Source: Marthasterias glacialis
Taxonomy: Eukaryota > Echinodermata > Asteroidea > Forcipulatida > Asteriidae
Direction: 5' to 3'
Length of the DNA stretch: 64,000 nucleotides
NCBI GenBank assembly: GCA_911728455.2
Contig: OU452219.1
Coordinates: 501,001 to 565,000, forward strand
Shown here: positions 46,276-59,779 of the stretch, one piece after another
How positions within the stretch are numbered: position 1 is the first letter of the stretch
How the letters are laid out: the number at the start of each line of letters is the position of its first letter
The notes under the pieces: model-generated
The model's input: the letters and a program-made list of their open reading frames with translations, nothing else
Told to the model about the DNA's origin: nothing
Databases searched by the model: none
Translations under genes and position numbers: made by a program

Positions 46276-47264
46276 CCTCGAAATACTTGTCTTAACACTT
46301 ACCGTATTAAAAGAGAGAATTTGTATTTTGGCATTGATTTAGATCAGTTGGTATGAACTTAAGTTAGTATTCAGGGTACAAGACATTTTTCAGAATTCGT
46401 CTCCATGTTTCCCGAAGACCGCAGCAGTATTGAAGTAAAAATGGATGAAGAGTAAGAACTGACTGTTATCTGTCGGCCAATAAATGGTCCAGTTGAATTT
46501 ACCAGGAAAGCGAATCTCTCGTTTTGACGATTGCAATGGTTGATTGCGTGTTTTCCGCATGGCCACCTGTCTTCTTGACTAATACCCAATTATGTAAACA
46601 GGTCAAATGTTTTGTAGGTTAAGCTCTTCGGATAACAGACAATAATAACACCATTAGTATACAATGAAGTCAAGAATGAACCTGCTTCCCAGAAAAGACT
46701 ATACCTGAGATGGCATCCAATGTAAACAAACCGCTGTGTGTACAAGCAAATGCCCAATGTTATAAAACGACCGTAAACGCAGTCCTGTATAATAATGACG
46801 TCATATCCAATTACAATATGGTTGCCTATCACAGGACATCATGGACTATTGTTAATGGCTTCTGTTACATCTTTCACAACTGAGTTCAAAGGTAAGTGTT
46901 GTATCGGCCCATTGACGACCCTTGCTCATTGTTGCTCTTCCAGGTGTCTTCTAAACCGGGAAAATAAATGGTTCGAGTTGCATTTGGGTTTCCTTGGTTT
47001 GAAAAACAAAATGGCCGTACAAAGATATTTTATTGCTGGGACCAGTAGTCCCTTATGAAAAGTGGAAATGGAACCATTGAAAGTCAATGATGTGTAGTCT
47101 AGAGAGTTAATAGTTTGGTTTATTGTTACAACTATCTGTATACGAAAGCGAGTAAAAACAATTTTGAGTACAGATAGTTCACAATAGACGCCATCTTCAC
47201 GGGCAACTTGGGTTTTCGCTGCATCAAGCTTAAAGTTTTCTGCGCAGCCACGCGGTTTACCGAC

Positions 47265-47385
47265 CAAACATGCACGGAATTTGATAGATCTCCCACGTGC
47301 CACACCCGGTATTTACTCATAACGCAAAGTTTATGCGTTCACTAATTTGCCTGTACACGATGTGACGTCAAATTGGAACTATTTA
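47265..47385. repeat. Dispersed repeat, copy B (partner of 4330-4490)
   Basis: Carries CATGCACGGAATTTGA, TTATGCGTTC, TTTGCCTG and TGACGTCAAATTGGAACTAT in the same order as copy A. The TGACGTCA is a full CRE-type octamer. Confidence 0.55.
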
Positions 47386-47739
47386 TAGAGCAGATACCCA
47401 ACTTTGGAGCCAACAAATTAATCATCATGAGGAAAAAAGCATTAGTGAATGCGAGATTCGCTATTCTCAAAGCGATGCAATAAGTGTTGTGTGTGAAGGG
47501 ATGAAACACTGAGAACCCGGGTTTTGAAAACGGTATGTATGCAGACAATACTTCCATTGTCCTGAAACATCTCAGAACTGTAATTCCATAGAATAACAGG
47601 ATCGTGTACATATTTTGTTTTTAAATACATGCTGCATTTGTTATTTATCATATTAATATAAAAAGAAGACCATCAATTATAATGTTCTTCTGTATTATTT
47701 TGTTTTATAATTTGGGAGGCTGATCATCCTTACTGGCAG

Positions 47740-47975
47740 CTGAGAAGCAGAATTGCGAAGGACGCGGCTGCATGTGTTCGAGCTGCTGGTGGCATGGAAG
47801 GGCGCCTTTGGCAGCCAGCCACATCAACCCATGTACACGGAGCAAAGCCTGAGATCTGGAGGGAGGAAAACCGGAGGGCTCGGAGAAAACCCTCGTGGCA
47901 CAGGAGAGAACTAGTGCACAACTCTTTTCACATAATTATGGCATTAGCTGGGAATCGAACCAGCTTTACGCACAC
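47740..47975. repeat. Widely distributed repeat (GGAGGAAAACCGGAG type)
   Basis: Contains GGAGGGAGGAAAACCGGAGG, CTCGGAGAAAACCC, and ends AGCTGGGAATCGAACCAGC. This signature string (GGAGGAAACCGGAG..GGAGAAAACCCACG) is familiar as a dispersed repeat in many animal genomes; the superfamily is not claimed here. Confidence 0.5.
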
Positions 47976-48805
47976 GCCACCCATGCCACCCAGAATGACA
48001 TTATTAAATGACATTATTACAAAGTGTAATTATTACTGTTATTATTATACCTCTCACGGTATAGATAAAACTAAGGGGCCCCCGGAAAGCGACTAGCTCT
48101 GTGACCCATAGGCCTGAAGATACCTGTGTAGAGAAGATGATGAAGAAATGCCAGTTGTAGATTTGGGAGGGGAACTTGAAATAGGCACTCAGGTTGGGAC
48201 TGAAAACCAATCCACACATAAGGCTCCGGTCCAGGATTCAATTGACAAGAAACCACTGAGCCAATCTGAATGCCCTTACCTTCAGATTGGAACATTTCAC
48301 TGGAACACGGATCCGTGAATTGAGTCATCACGGATTCTCCTCTCAATGAGCCATGTTGTGTCCAGCCAAGTTTTGAATAATCACTATGGGGTATGACTGT
48401 GTACAACCATTACACAGCTGTCTTCTATGGCCTACCACAGTCAGCTTTGCCTCTGTACAAACGTGTGTGCTAGCTGGGCTTACACCACAGAAGATCATTG
48501 TTATTCTTCATAGTAATCCATTGGTCTTATCCTATTTCATGGCAGTGAAGTTACTGGACAGGTTCAGTGCAGGACACCCAAAGGTCATCAACATCTTCAA
48601 GGGTTGGGAGGGGGTGGTTAGGGAAATCGCACTGTCTTCGCTCGATCTACGAACAAGAAAGGGTAAAAGTGGGAGGGACAATAAGTCATCAAGAGTTATT
48701 GTGCTCTGAGGATACGTCAGCAATGGGAACAGAAAAAACAGTATGGAGGTTCTCGTGTGTGTGCAAGAGGCATGGGGCTCCCTTGGTAATGGCAGACACG
48801 CTTTA

Positions 48806-48836
48806 ACACACCCACACACACCCACACACACCCACA
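48806..48836. repeat. CACACACCCA microsatellite
   Basis: Three 10-bp units. Confidence 0.9.
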
Positions 48837-49590
48837 TTGGTCGACCTGATACACTGAGAAGTTGTCCTGGTTCCCCCGATTGTTAAGACATTTTTGCAAC
48901 GTCTGTATTACGCTTTACGGGTGGGTACGTACATGTACACGTACACAGAATTGCAAACCACCCGGGTACCCGGTGGTTGGTAACGGTTCAGGGGCGTACC
49001 TTCTTCCCTTATTCCCTTTTGTCATGCCACACCCACACCCATCATCGGATCACCATCATCAGTGATCGGTGAAATTACGCATCGTTTTCCTTCCACCACA
49101 CCATGGCAGAGTTTATCTGCAGGAGACCTTGATATTATTACTGTCAGATTTGTCACTCCGTTAGTGCTCCTCTTCTCGTCTGGATTTCATCACAATTTTT
49201 TGATGGAAAAAGGAGAAGAATTGTTAGCAGCACAATCGAGATTATCAGCTGCAGAAGTAATGACAAGTTGACTTGTGCTGAGAAGTCCCTCGCCAAGTGA
49301 TTGCTCTCTGTGTGTTTTTATCAGTATTAATTTAAATTATAACATGAGAATTAAGAGTGTGTTCTTTGTTATGGTACACAGTAATCATATAGGAGGATAC
49401 AGCAGGTTCTGTTTTTCGGTTGTAATTCATTTTTACTTTATCTATGGTTCCCACAACCCCGATTTGGTGGGAGGTGTCACATAGTCAGCGGTGTAGTGAA
49501 GGCACTTTCTTTGGGGTGTGGAAGCCTAAATTTGCCGCCTGACATTATCAAATGAAAGTAAAAGCGGTATGACATGAGACTCATCTACAT

Positions 49591-50005
49591 GAGGGTTCGG
49601 GGACATAGCCCCCGAGCGCTCATGAGGTTTTTCAGTGATTCGAAGGTTTGAAATGGCCCTCAGATGCCGAGCATTAGACGACTCATGAGTCATATACGAA
49701 TTGCAAGCTTTGAAAACTGTATATTTTTTTGCGAATTCCCTGTTGGAGTAGATAGACAGAAATTCTAGTGGCGGTCCAGGGGTGCGAAGCCACCGGACGC
49801 TCTACGGTTTTAAGTGTTGTCAGGGCTAAGGAGGACCGTCAAGTTACCGAAAACAGACGTTTAGTTTTGAAATTTAAATTTGAATACTTTGGAATCGGAC
49901 ACATCCCCTATTGTTGGAGGTTATAGGGGCAACAGTTCTTTTGGGGGTCTGGGGTCAAAGCTCCCGGACGCTCTACTTTTTTTAGTGTTTTCAGAGCGTA
50001 GATTT
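49591..50005. repeat. Satellite-like triplication, ~180-bp unit
   Basis: Three diverged copies begin near 49591, 49774 and 49953. The shared core runs from GGGG..AAGC..CCGGACGCTCTAC through TTTTAGTGTTTTCAG (first copy: CCGAGCGCTCATGAGG then TTTTTCAGTG). Spacing is 183 and 179 bp. The last two copies are closer to each other than to the first. Confidence 0.65.
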
Positions 50006-50085
50006 CCGCACGTTGCCGAGAATATTAAATTTAGTAATTCAAAGTTTTACTTCTCACACTACAAAGATTAAACTAAAAAATTTCA

Positions 50086-50202
50086 GTCGGCAAATCCAAT
50101 CGGCAAATCTCTAGGCTTGCCGAATGGATTTGTATTCAGTCCGAGCCCTTACTCGGGTTAGTTTGGTGCTCAATTTGCCGACTGTGACTCTAAATGCCGA
50201 CT
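50086..50202. repeat. Foldback with doubled CGGCAAAT arms
   Basis: AGTCGGCAAAT (50086-50096) and AATCGGCAAAT (50098-50108) on the left are mirrored by ATTTGCCGACT (50173-50183) and ATGCCGACT (50194-50202) on the right. TCCGAGCCCTTACTCGG forms an inner hairpin. Likely a small transposon remnant. Confidence 0.55.
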
Positions 50203-50205
50203 TAA

Positions 50206-51950
50206 AAAAAATATTGGGGGGATTCACACCCCCCCCCCACACACACACCCCCGGTCGCTACATCGCTGCAAATAATTATTGGTAGATACAGCCGCTGTCA
50301 TAGAGCTGATATACGTCAAAACTACCTCAGTTGATTGGAGCACACACAAAGATGCAAATAACTCAGTTTCAGCATAGCAACAATTATCCGGCGTGACATT
50401 AGGAACTGTAAGAGGGCGCTACTCTTCTGTCCCGATATTTGAATGGGTACGAGACTCAACCACAATGACGTATGACAGCAAATTCTGGCGCAAACATGCA
50501 CAATGTGAGCGAATTAAACTATTACAATTTTAAACCAATGCTGACCGAAAAAAACTATTGCCACTTCATTAACATAAACGCCTTGTTTCTACGATGTACA
50601 CACAGTTTTTGACAAATTGTTCAATTGCAACATTTGTGCATTATTTCAAATCAATGAATACAATCAAAAACCCCGGGTCCTTCTTAAAACAATTCAAAAC
50701 AAAACATTCTACCGACCAAACTGAATCCCTCAGGCATTTTAGCCAATACTTGACTCATACTAAATTCTGCACTTAACCAAACTCAAAACACCCCCTTTAA
50801 TCCAGAAAGGTAAATAATTATCACATCGCTTAGCACGGTAAATTACCAAATAAAAACATGTGTACATTACCTGGCGGCACAAGACGTGTTGCATTACCGA
50901 TCACACGGTGGGGGTTTCTGGCCGAGGTTATGTCCTTAAACTCTCAGCAACAGACACGCCAGATGCGGCCGTAAAAAACACGAGGTGTAAATGACGGTAA
51001 CGCCCACCAAATCAACCAGGGTGTTACAGTAGCTGTATGCATGCTGCGAGTAAGAGGCTCTCGACTTCAAGTATTCAAAATAAAGATGCACAGTCTGTAC
51101 ACAGGTGGTAAATTAAGTAACCAAGTATTTGGAGGACAATTAAATGGTGGGAACTGAACGGTATATCAGTATTTTTTGCAAGTATGCAATATTTTACTCC
51201 AATCATCTCGTTTTAAAAGATCTGTAGATTTCATGACCCACCAATCTGTGGACATTCCTTTTCAAACATGTTGTCAAGTTGGTAAGTCCACAGCATGTCA
51301 TTGTCAGCCATTCAGATAAAAAAGTAAAATCGAAACAAACAAAAAGTTGCTTAAGGAAAACAGTATAATTTGGACGGCAAGAGTACAGGTGTAGATTAAC
51401 CGGGGAGATTGCTTCCCATATAGTACTTTGAGACGAATCACATGAACGAAGTTAAAAAATTGCCTTATATGACAATCACAGCTTGAAAAATCAACTCCAT
51501 TTTGTAGAGAGAAAATTCAGCAGTTGTAAAAACTGAGCAGTCTGTTGAATGTTATAGCCCAAAATTATGACTGCGGAAGGAAGTGAATAATTATATCAAA
51601 CTCTACTAATGTTAGACCAATGTAGAAATACCCTTTGAATCCATAGGTCTGCATCAGGAGCGTAAACTTTGTTATGTGTTATTTTAGCACATTTGAGATT
51701 ATTTATGGGTGGGCCAAGAGGGTTTAACGGTACAACAACATGCAGAGACGTCATGTTTACAATCGTTTGGTTTGGGGATAGGCCTAGAGCTCTGACAATA
51801 GTTATTTACAGCACCACTGGGTTAACTCGTAAAGAGACTAGCTGAGCTGGTGTAACTGCTGCTGTATGCTCTCCCAAAATGGCGGTATAATCAAACTGCG
51901 GCGAGTGGCCTCGCAGCTTACTGAGTTTAATTGAAAGTGCTTCTTTTGAG
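50206..51950. other. Intergenic DNA, nothing recognised
   Basis: Poly-C/CA tract at 50228-50250, then AT-rich DNA without genes, RNA genes or clear elements. Confidence 0.4.
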
Positions 51951-51959
51951 AATTTTGCT

Positions 51960-52290
51960 AATACGTAGGTTGAATGGTTTCAGACTGACACCCCGAACAA
52001 ATATTGACAAACTAGGGAGACCGTCAACATTAGGGATAGATAGTTCAGTTGGTAGAGCGCTGACACATTTATTCGGAGGTCGCAGGTTCAAATCCTGTTC
52101 CAGTAGTCCTTTCTTTGTCTGATATTTGAAATAAAAGGTGCAACCGCTTAAACGGATCCCGTTACTGCCGCTACCCAGGTTGTATCGTAAACTTGGGTGT
52201 AATCCCTGGCTATACGGTAGTTTAAGGTTGAACGGCTTCTGACTGGAACTCCAGAACGATGTTGTTGACAAACTTCAGAGACCCCCACCA
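51960..52290 (+). mobile_element. Composite SINE-like element with tRNA-like centre
   Basis: The centre holds an A-box-like TAGTTCAGTTGGTAGAGC (52041-52058) and a B box GGTTCAAATCC (52085-52095); the T arm GCAGG/CCTGT pairs. The anticodon arm pairs poorly and the acceptor stem does not form, so this is not a functional tRNA. The unit is flanked by imperfect direct repeats of about 55 bp (51967-52022 and 52227-52285: AGGTTGAA.GG.TTC.GACTG ... GACAAACT..GAGACC). Confidence 0.6.
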
Positions 52291-52624
52291 TTTTAACGTC
52301 AGCTTTCTAAATCAAATTTGATCCAAGATATCTCCAAAGTTTCCAAATCATAATTGGTGAAGGGTTACTGGTGTCCCTTTCTATGGTCCATGCATGCACG
52401 AGGAAACATGGAGTATGTGTGGCATTCCAATGTGTGCAATAAGGATGCCCTTAACAAAATTTATGGGAAGGGAGGAAATATTTTAGTCTTCCGTTGACTG
52501 TAAAATATGTCAATTAAATATTGCAAGTGTTTTTGTATTTGCACTGACTCCACGGTAGTAGTACATTGTGTAAATACATATCTCACCCACCATTGACTTT
52601 GTGATTTAATAGCTTTATTTTTAG

Positions 52625-52680
52625 CGACAAGAAGTTATTTCTTGTTCATATTGAATAAAGGCAATGCAACAGATCGACAG
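52625..52680 (+). CDS. Candidate isolated short exon
   Basis: Acceptor TAGCTTTATTTTTAG, donor CAG|GTATGT, 56 bp. One frame is open throughout (TRSYFLFILNKGNATDRQ, phase 1 in, phase 0 out). Another reads DKKLFLVHIE then stops. It also contains AATAAA. No partner exon could be assigned. Confidence 0.15.
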
Positions 52681-52689
52681 GTATGTGGA

Positions 52690-55600
52690 CTTTGAAGAAA
52701 ATTAATTACACTATAAGAGTGTGTTTTTCAATGTGCGTGTACATTGTGTACATGTCCAATACCAAAGTCTTACCAATAGAACCAACGCTGTGCCTTGTAA
52801 ATTGTACAGAGACTATCACTGAACCTACAGTGTCGCAACAATTATCCTCAAACTCTACGTTTGCCTCGTGTTGTATTTTCCGAGGCGAACCCACAAACTC
52901 TTGGACCACCAACTCGGATAAAAAACATATTTGGAGGTCATAAAATTGGTTTTTACTTGTCGGCATCGTCTGAAGTTTTTAAGGAAACCACAAGCCAATG
53001 TTACCACAAATAGAATAGCCACTGATTACGCCAGATGCAATGGCAGTCTGACTCAATGCAGAGGGGGAGATACTGGCCTTTATCTCCGGGGAGAGTTGGT
53101 ATAGGCCTACTCATTCTTGCGTCTTCATCAGTGACGCATGAATCACGAACGCCACCCAACCTTTTTTTTGTACCATTAAAACATTTAGACCCATTAGACA
53201 TCTCTTAAGAGTAGCACAATTATCGACGTTACCTCTTCCATCTCTTTGAAATTCTGAATCGTGATGAGTGTTATAGGGGGACCAAGTTGTCTCAAACGAT
53301 TTCTATCAAACATGTCACCCTACAATACAGAGAACAGTAGTTATGCGTATTTTAATTTGGACTAAATGTTAATTTTGTTTGCCTTATTTCTCAAATAGTT
53401 TTGCTGAAAGTTGACAGGGATAAGATGATGTGGATGATGTGGATGGCATGTACCGGGACCAGACTTGTTCATCACCCACAAGACACAACACTAAAACAGC
53501 TTCACATCTCTTGTAGATAAAGTGGTTTTGGTTTGAAGATCGTGTAAACCTGTTCACATTGAAGTAGAAACACTTTGCCATTGTTCTGATTTGATCCCAG
53601 TGGCCTATTTGATAGTGACAAGACCGTCAGGAGTGTAAGATAGATCACACTTGATTGTACTTCAAAGTTTGGGACATTTAGGGTGATCCACGAGCGATAC
53701 CAACCCCCCCCCCCCTTCATGTTTATCGTACAACCATAACCCAGAACAAGCTTCAGCCTCCAATGTCACAGAAAACGGGCAGATTCAAACCAATTTTCGA
53801 CATGGTCTATACGGGTAGAATTTATGGTCCTCCCCGGTCGAACCGAATAAAAAAACATGTAGACCTGATTTGTTTGAATAAAGTTTGGTGAAGCAGTTTT
53901 TCCTTTTTTCTTTGCCGAGAGATTTATGGATCGTTCGGCTACAGTCTGACGCGTTCCTGCACATTTGTTTACGCGGATGATGTGTTGGGACGAAAGCACT
54001 GCATCATTACAGGGGTGTACTGTACTTATGACGCTGTTACCCACTGCATTTCACTGTCACGTCAGGGGGAAATTTCCACGTCATTTATGTCATTACACGG
54101 ACTCAAATGAAGGGGGTTTGTTTATGTAATCCGAGAGGGTGCTTTGTGTTGGTTCTATCGAAGGGGCGCAGATATCATTTCAACTCTTTCTGGCTTTTTA
54201 CATAAAGGGAAGTTTGCGAAGGAGAATATTCGGGTAAAAGGAGGCATTGGCCTTCCTCGGTGACACTTTGGCTAAAGTATACTTCAAGTAGGAATTGTTA
54301 TTATCTAGTTGTTGAGAAATATTTGAAGATGGTACATTTGAAAAGAACTAATTTTAACATAATTGTAATATTTCATTGTTAATATTTTGGTAACTAATTC
54401 TAACAATTTTAGGAATAACACGCATGAGCATGCCCTATTATTTTGTGAGTCAAAGTTCAACTTGAATTCTATTTTCAACAGGGATGCCACCGCAGATCAA
54501 GTATTACGCCCATACAAGCGACGAAAAAACACTCCGAACAATTAAAAAAAAACCGATACTTGTTATTGTTAAACATCACATTTCACATTATTTCACAAAA
54601 TGAGACATCAAAAGATAACGCAATTTTGATAATTGTAACTGAGCATGATATAGGCTAGCAGTCTATGGTTTGCAGACAGCTTGGGAATAAAACATAACGG
54701 AACGTAATACACCGCATTCACCGAAATGCTGTCGATAGATTTATGTCCATCAGCATTTTTTAACTGTTTATTTTTTTTCTGTTACTAAATGAAAATGAAA
54801 AATAATTTAGTTATTTTACCCCCTCGATTGCAATTCCGTCCTTCACTTTACCCCTGCAATGTTTAGATCAAGCGCCGCCACCAAAACTGACAGTTGAAAT
54901 GGTCAAACTACATTCGTAACATTACAACCCAGTATAGCGCCACCACAGGAATGTTTGACACACGAAGGGCGTCGCCTAAAAAAAAATTCAAATGTAAAAG
55001 ACAAAAGTTTGAGGATGTTTGTGTATTTTAAAAGACCATTTTTGTATTCTAAATTTTTTTTTAAGAGAGCAACTTCCTACAAAGGGTTGGAGTATCCTAT
55101 TTGAATTAAAATCTGCCAACGGTAAACGAAATTGGCAATGGATTTTAAAACCAAAAATTGCATTAATACAAGTAATTACAAATTCATTGACATTTTTAAA
55201 AATCTATAAGTTTTAAATGAATTTTCCATCTGAAAAACAACACTTGTTTCAAACATTAGTTTATTGTCTAGCTGTGCAAAGAAATATCACAATCTGAAAC
55301 CACTATGTACAGTTTCCCCTACAACACGGAGGCCTAAAAGTGTGTATTTAAATTAAATGATCCCACATTTGGTTTAAGTTTCTTGAAAACTGTTCCGTTG
55401 AAATGATTGAACTCTACCCAAAATGAATGTCTTAAGATGTATAGCCCTTTGTTTGTAAATTTGATGTAAATGAAAACAGAAAATGAAACCCACTGATGAC
55501 GTTTTAAAATCTAAGTTGAATAATACTTAATTGTTTTTGAAAACTCTACTCGTATTCTTGATTTACCTACGTGTTAAAGCACACACATTTCTTATACAGT

Positions 55601-58600
55601 TTGTAAGCATACGGATTTAGGCTTAATGTTTTCTTTCCAAATTAAACCTTTCAGATTTGAAATTACCCTGAAGCAGTTTGGCGGAAATGGCCTCCTCTAG
55701 ATTTTTATTAATATTTTGAATGAATTCATCCATGGTAAATTACCCCAAATGGCATATTTCCTTTTGAAATATAATCGTATAAAAAAGAGGAATTTTAGAT
55801 GAAAAATATTAATATCTCAAAAAGTATTTTGGAGTGACTTTGCATCTCTGACCCTGAACCTTTTATAGTGAAGAATAATCTTATATCCAATGTAAACCAC
55901 ATCTTTCAAAATCTTGACAGCGTTTATCATGGTCAGCAGACCGTGCTCCCACCAATTACCATCACGAACCCGACAGTTAATTTACTTGGTACTTGTTTTC
56001 GGTGCTGTTATATACCCATGAAAGTTTCTGACATTTGAATTTGCTGATCTTGTTTAATGTTTGGCAGTGGCGTAGGTCTAAACACTACCTAGCCTACTTT
56101 GTTGAAGTGGACGGCATGGGTAGTAATCGAATTAATCTGAAATAAGTTTTTAAAACTATAGGGTCGGCTGCATTATGGTCGGTCGGGATTGTGTTACGTA
56201 CACTTCCCTAGGCCCAAGCTGGAAGTAATGCTTTGTTGTGTATATGAGACTACTTAAGTAAATAATAAAAAAATTAATATGCCACGAGTTTGCGCAAAAA
56301 TGTATTAATTTGGCCCCTTTAAACTCGAGAACTGTTGCATCGCCCCTTTAAAGCAGTGCTTCAAAATAATGGCAACTTCCTTAATTACATCAAATATTTG
56401 TTTCTTCTTTTGCAAATGATGTATAATTTTAACGAAGTGGCAGCACTGTGGCGTGAAAGTGTTGGACTATTGCTTATGTGAGCATTGGTGTTTATTGACC
56501 CATATAAATGCTTGAAAATCATAAAACAGGGTCAGTGAATTTATCACACAGTTCAATAAACTCAAGTTATGGTGAAGGCCTAGATTTAGCATCAGCCGTT
56601 TCCCATTCTTGTCTAGACTACCCTCTTATTATTCCCCAACATTGAATGTTCCAACAAAGTACCTGAGCACAAGAGGTGACTTCCGACCGTAAAGAGAAAA
56701 GAAAAGGGGGACACTAAATGAAGTCCTGGCGGTGAAATCGGTCTGTATCAGTGCACTGGGAGACCGAGAGAGGGAGAGGGAGAGAGAGAGCAGCGTGAGC
56801 AAGCTGTCCCACGACCCGGATAAGCTGTTCTGATGCCCGCACATCATGGGCTTAGTCACTTGGTTAATCTGACTAGAGATCGTGACAATATCCAGACCCC
56901 ATGGCGGAAAGACCCAATCAAAGCTTATACATCCACTCGGCCCTGTAATTCAAAGACTTTAAAGATGACTGTGACATAAGGCATGCGCTATGCTGTCGAA
57001 ATATTAGATTACTCAAACCCAAATGTGAAGCTGTATTTTCGATTATATTCCTCAATATTATTCCAATTCTACAAGATTGATCTACAAGGTTGCCAAATAG
57101 TTACATAATACCACACTTGCTTTCAAATCAACAGCGTTACGTAGCGTTACATAGGGTTAGACACGGAGTAAGTATAGTGCAAGGTGACGCCTAGTGATGA
57201 CGCTGTCTTCACTCTTAAACATGTACACATACTTGTACTGTTCAGCATTGCTGTAAAAAGTTCGACAGAAGTGAAGCATTGTTTGAAAGAAGTGAAACAA
57301 CATTTCTTTTCGGGCTACGGGATAAACACTATCGACAGTTCAGATTGGTCTTGTTTCCCGACCCCTGTGTAGCATTGACCATTGCCAGCAATCTTAATAA
57401 GGCAGTGTATGTTTACATCTCTCTCTATGTATCATGCTAACCGGCTTTTACGACTCATAATTGTTACTGCTAATAACATAGAGAGGTAACAAATAAGTAT
57501 TAGAATCTTACGTTGATTTGTTCACGCACAAACATCACGCCATAACATGGCCTCGTGAGGGTCATAATGGGCTGTACTACGGTACAGCACGTTAAGAGAC
57601 GGAGCTGGGATGTGTTGAATACAGGGTTAGTATTTGATCATAAACACCAAACTCTTCTAGACTTCATCCCTTTGCTGTTAATGCATTTAACCTTTGCATG
57701 ATTTATGTGTCTGCTTTTTCTTCCGTCATTGGTTAATTTGCTAATAAGTAGGCCGACTTTTGATTGAGTGCCCAAAAGGCTGCAGTACTCACAAATTTCA
57801 ATGCGAAACGAAACGAAACGAGCTAAAACCTTGAGGATAATTACAAATACAATTGCTGAATGGTGCAGCCATGTTGAAATGCTATCAAATCTTAGTGTAG
57901 AATCTTCATTCAAAATCATGCATGTCAAAATTTCTTTTAAAATAAATAAATGTGTTTGAAAGTTGTCTTAAGAAACGCAGAGACATGGGTTCAAGTTTGG
58001 TTCCCTTTTCCTAACAGAATGCTCAAGATTAGACAGGGAATTTTACTTTATCATTTGCTTCTTGGTGAAAGGTTGCACCTTAACTTGAAAATGGATAATA
58101 TAAACATCGATGTGCTTTTCCTTGACCCAACAAGTATCTATACAAGTTACAGCAGTTTCCCCCTTCATTGTATTATTTTCCAAACATAAATGACTATAAC
58201 AACAAAAACACCCAAAGTACAAAACAACTCATTTAACTCTACGATCCTACATCCATGTTCACAAACTAACGAAATTACGTCATACCCAATTCCCACGAAG
58301 ACATTGCAACTACTTACAAGGTGCAATATTTGGTTTGTATTATATTTTCCCTGTGATATTAAATCTGATAATTTTGCATGAGTCATCTAGATAGGAATGA
58401 GTTGCTGATAGTGAATTATGGCCAGGCTGAGGTGATGGGCGAGTTTGGCGTTCATGTTCTTTTTTAAAAATCGTCACAGGGTCAGTTTCAATGGAACTTG
58501 CTGAATCACTCAGTCCATTGCCCTTGATATAAGTGTTAAGTGTTAATGTGTGATGAACTCATCAGGCTGTAGGAATGTCTACAGCATCCTTTGAATGTCA

Positions 58601-58800
58601 CCTTAATTGTCAGAGAAGCTTAATATTTTAAAATAGATTCAAACAAAATGCCTATTCACTGTTAACTGTTCTGTATGGTCACCTGCAGGCCAGTAGCACG
58701 GCCAGGGTTAATCAAACTTGAGTGCAAAAGGTTTGAAGTGTGGGATATGTAGGAGTTACCAAGACAACTTCAAAATAGGGATTCTTAAGTGTACCGAATG
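52690..58800. other. Largely featureless intergenic DNA
   Basis: AT-rich. A C-run at 53705-53714, a GA microsatellite at 56.77 kb and a possible terminal-exon-like piece at 55655-55700 (FEITLKQFGGNGLL then stop, after CCTTTCAG) were noted. No gene or RNA gene was recognised. Confidence 0.35.
56766..56790. repeat. GA-rich microsatellite
   Basis: GAGAGAGGGAGAGGGAGAGA with flanking GAGAG. Confidence 0.9.
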
Positions 58801-58844
58801 GTACCTTGGGAGGGGACAGCCCCCTAAAGTTGGCAAAATTTTCG

Positions 58845-59175
58845 ATCTAATCATAATCTTGAGTGCAAGCAAAATTTCTTCATGGATTGAAAGCTAAGAG
58901 TTTTCCATACTTAAGAAGTTAAGAAGAACATTTTTAGTGCACAGCCCAATTAAGAAGCCATTTAATTAGCGCTAGTTATAGGTTTAATCATAACAATGAG
59001 TGCAAGGATAAAACAATATCAATGTGCACCTTGGAGGTCGTAGGAACAAAATTCTCCACTCAAGAATTTTTTTGACGGTACCATCCCTACCTAAGAAAAG
59101 GTCAAATGTCACGAGAAATCAATTAGAATAATTAGCATACCAATCATAACACAGAGTGCAACTCTAAAAGTCGTG
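58845..59175. repeat. Degenerate ~145-bp tandem repeat
   Basis: AATCATAATCTTGAGTGCAAG (58849), AATCATAACAATGAGTGCAAG (58986) and AATCATAACACAGAGTGCAA (59142), spaced 137 and 156 bp, with related TTAAGAAG segments between them. Confidence 0.5.
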
Positions 59176-59779
59176 TGGATCGACAGTTCATCACAGTTAA
59201 CTCACAAAATAGCTACTTAAGAAAATGATATTTCCCAACGTTAGGAAAGCAAAAGAAACCACAATGTTTTACCTGCAGTACTACTACATCCTCTCGCTAA
59301 TTTGTATTGAAATGTTGCATTTTTTTTAATGTAATTACAATCATTTTTTCCTTGTTTGCAAATGACACATCATTGAAATAAAGTGCATCAAAAGAAAATG
59401 TAAAAACCACACTGCTATCAAAGATGAAAACCTGTCTTGTTGTTGTTGATTTATTCAGGAAGTCGATTATGAATAAGAAATAATTCAAACTATGGAAAGA
59501 CCAACTTGGAACAGTTTTAAGTGTTAACTTTGTATTTATAGACAAAGGCCCTCGTAACATACCAGTAATGGCTCTTCAAATTATTGTAACATTTTAGTTT
59601 TTGTTAAAGTCCCAAACAGTAAAATACATTTTGTGAGTTTATTCTATTCAAAGGTTGCAAGAAACTTAATTATTTTACCCCTAAATTCATTGCACAACTA
59701 TGGGAACATAAAAGCAGGTACATTTGTACATTAATAATCATTATTTCTATTCTTCACAGCACCTTCGTCGTATTTGTGT

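Larger units (their letters stand above)
46296..49590. other. Intergenic DNA with dispersed repeats
   Basis: Besides the copy at 47.27 kb, the conserved repeat at 47.74 kb and a CACACACC microsatellite, no gene was recognised. The segment 48200-48300 on minus shows A/B-box-like patterns (TTGGCTCAGTGGTTTC, then GGTTTTCAGTCCC) and may be another tRNA-derived fragment. Confidence 0.3.

Noticed and set aside
45885-46356. Long Gln/Asn/Thr-rich frames (up to 151 codons)
   Set aside because: They are open in three forward and two reverse frames because the DNA is a CAA/CAG triplet repeat; no splice or start context supports translation.
46924-47058. Terminal exon after CTCTTCCAG at 46943
   Set aside because: One frame continues to a stop, but it overlaps no other exon and has no recognisable domain; the neighbouring DNA is repeat-derived.
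52041-52108. Functional tRNA gene
   Set aside because: A and B boxes and the T arm are good, but the acceptor stem does not pair and the anticodon arm is mismatched; treated as a SINE-type tRNA relic.
55655-55700. Terminal exon reading FEITLKQFGGNGLL
   Set aside because: A fair acceptor and a protein-like sequence, but only 14 codons, no partner exon and AT-rich flanks; too weak.
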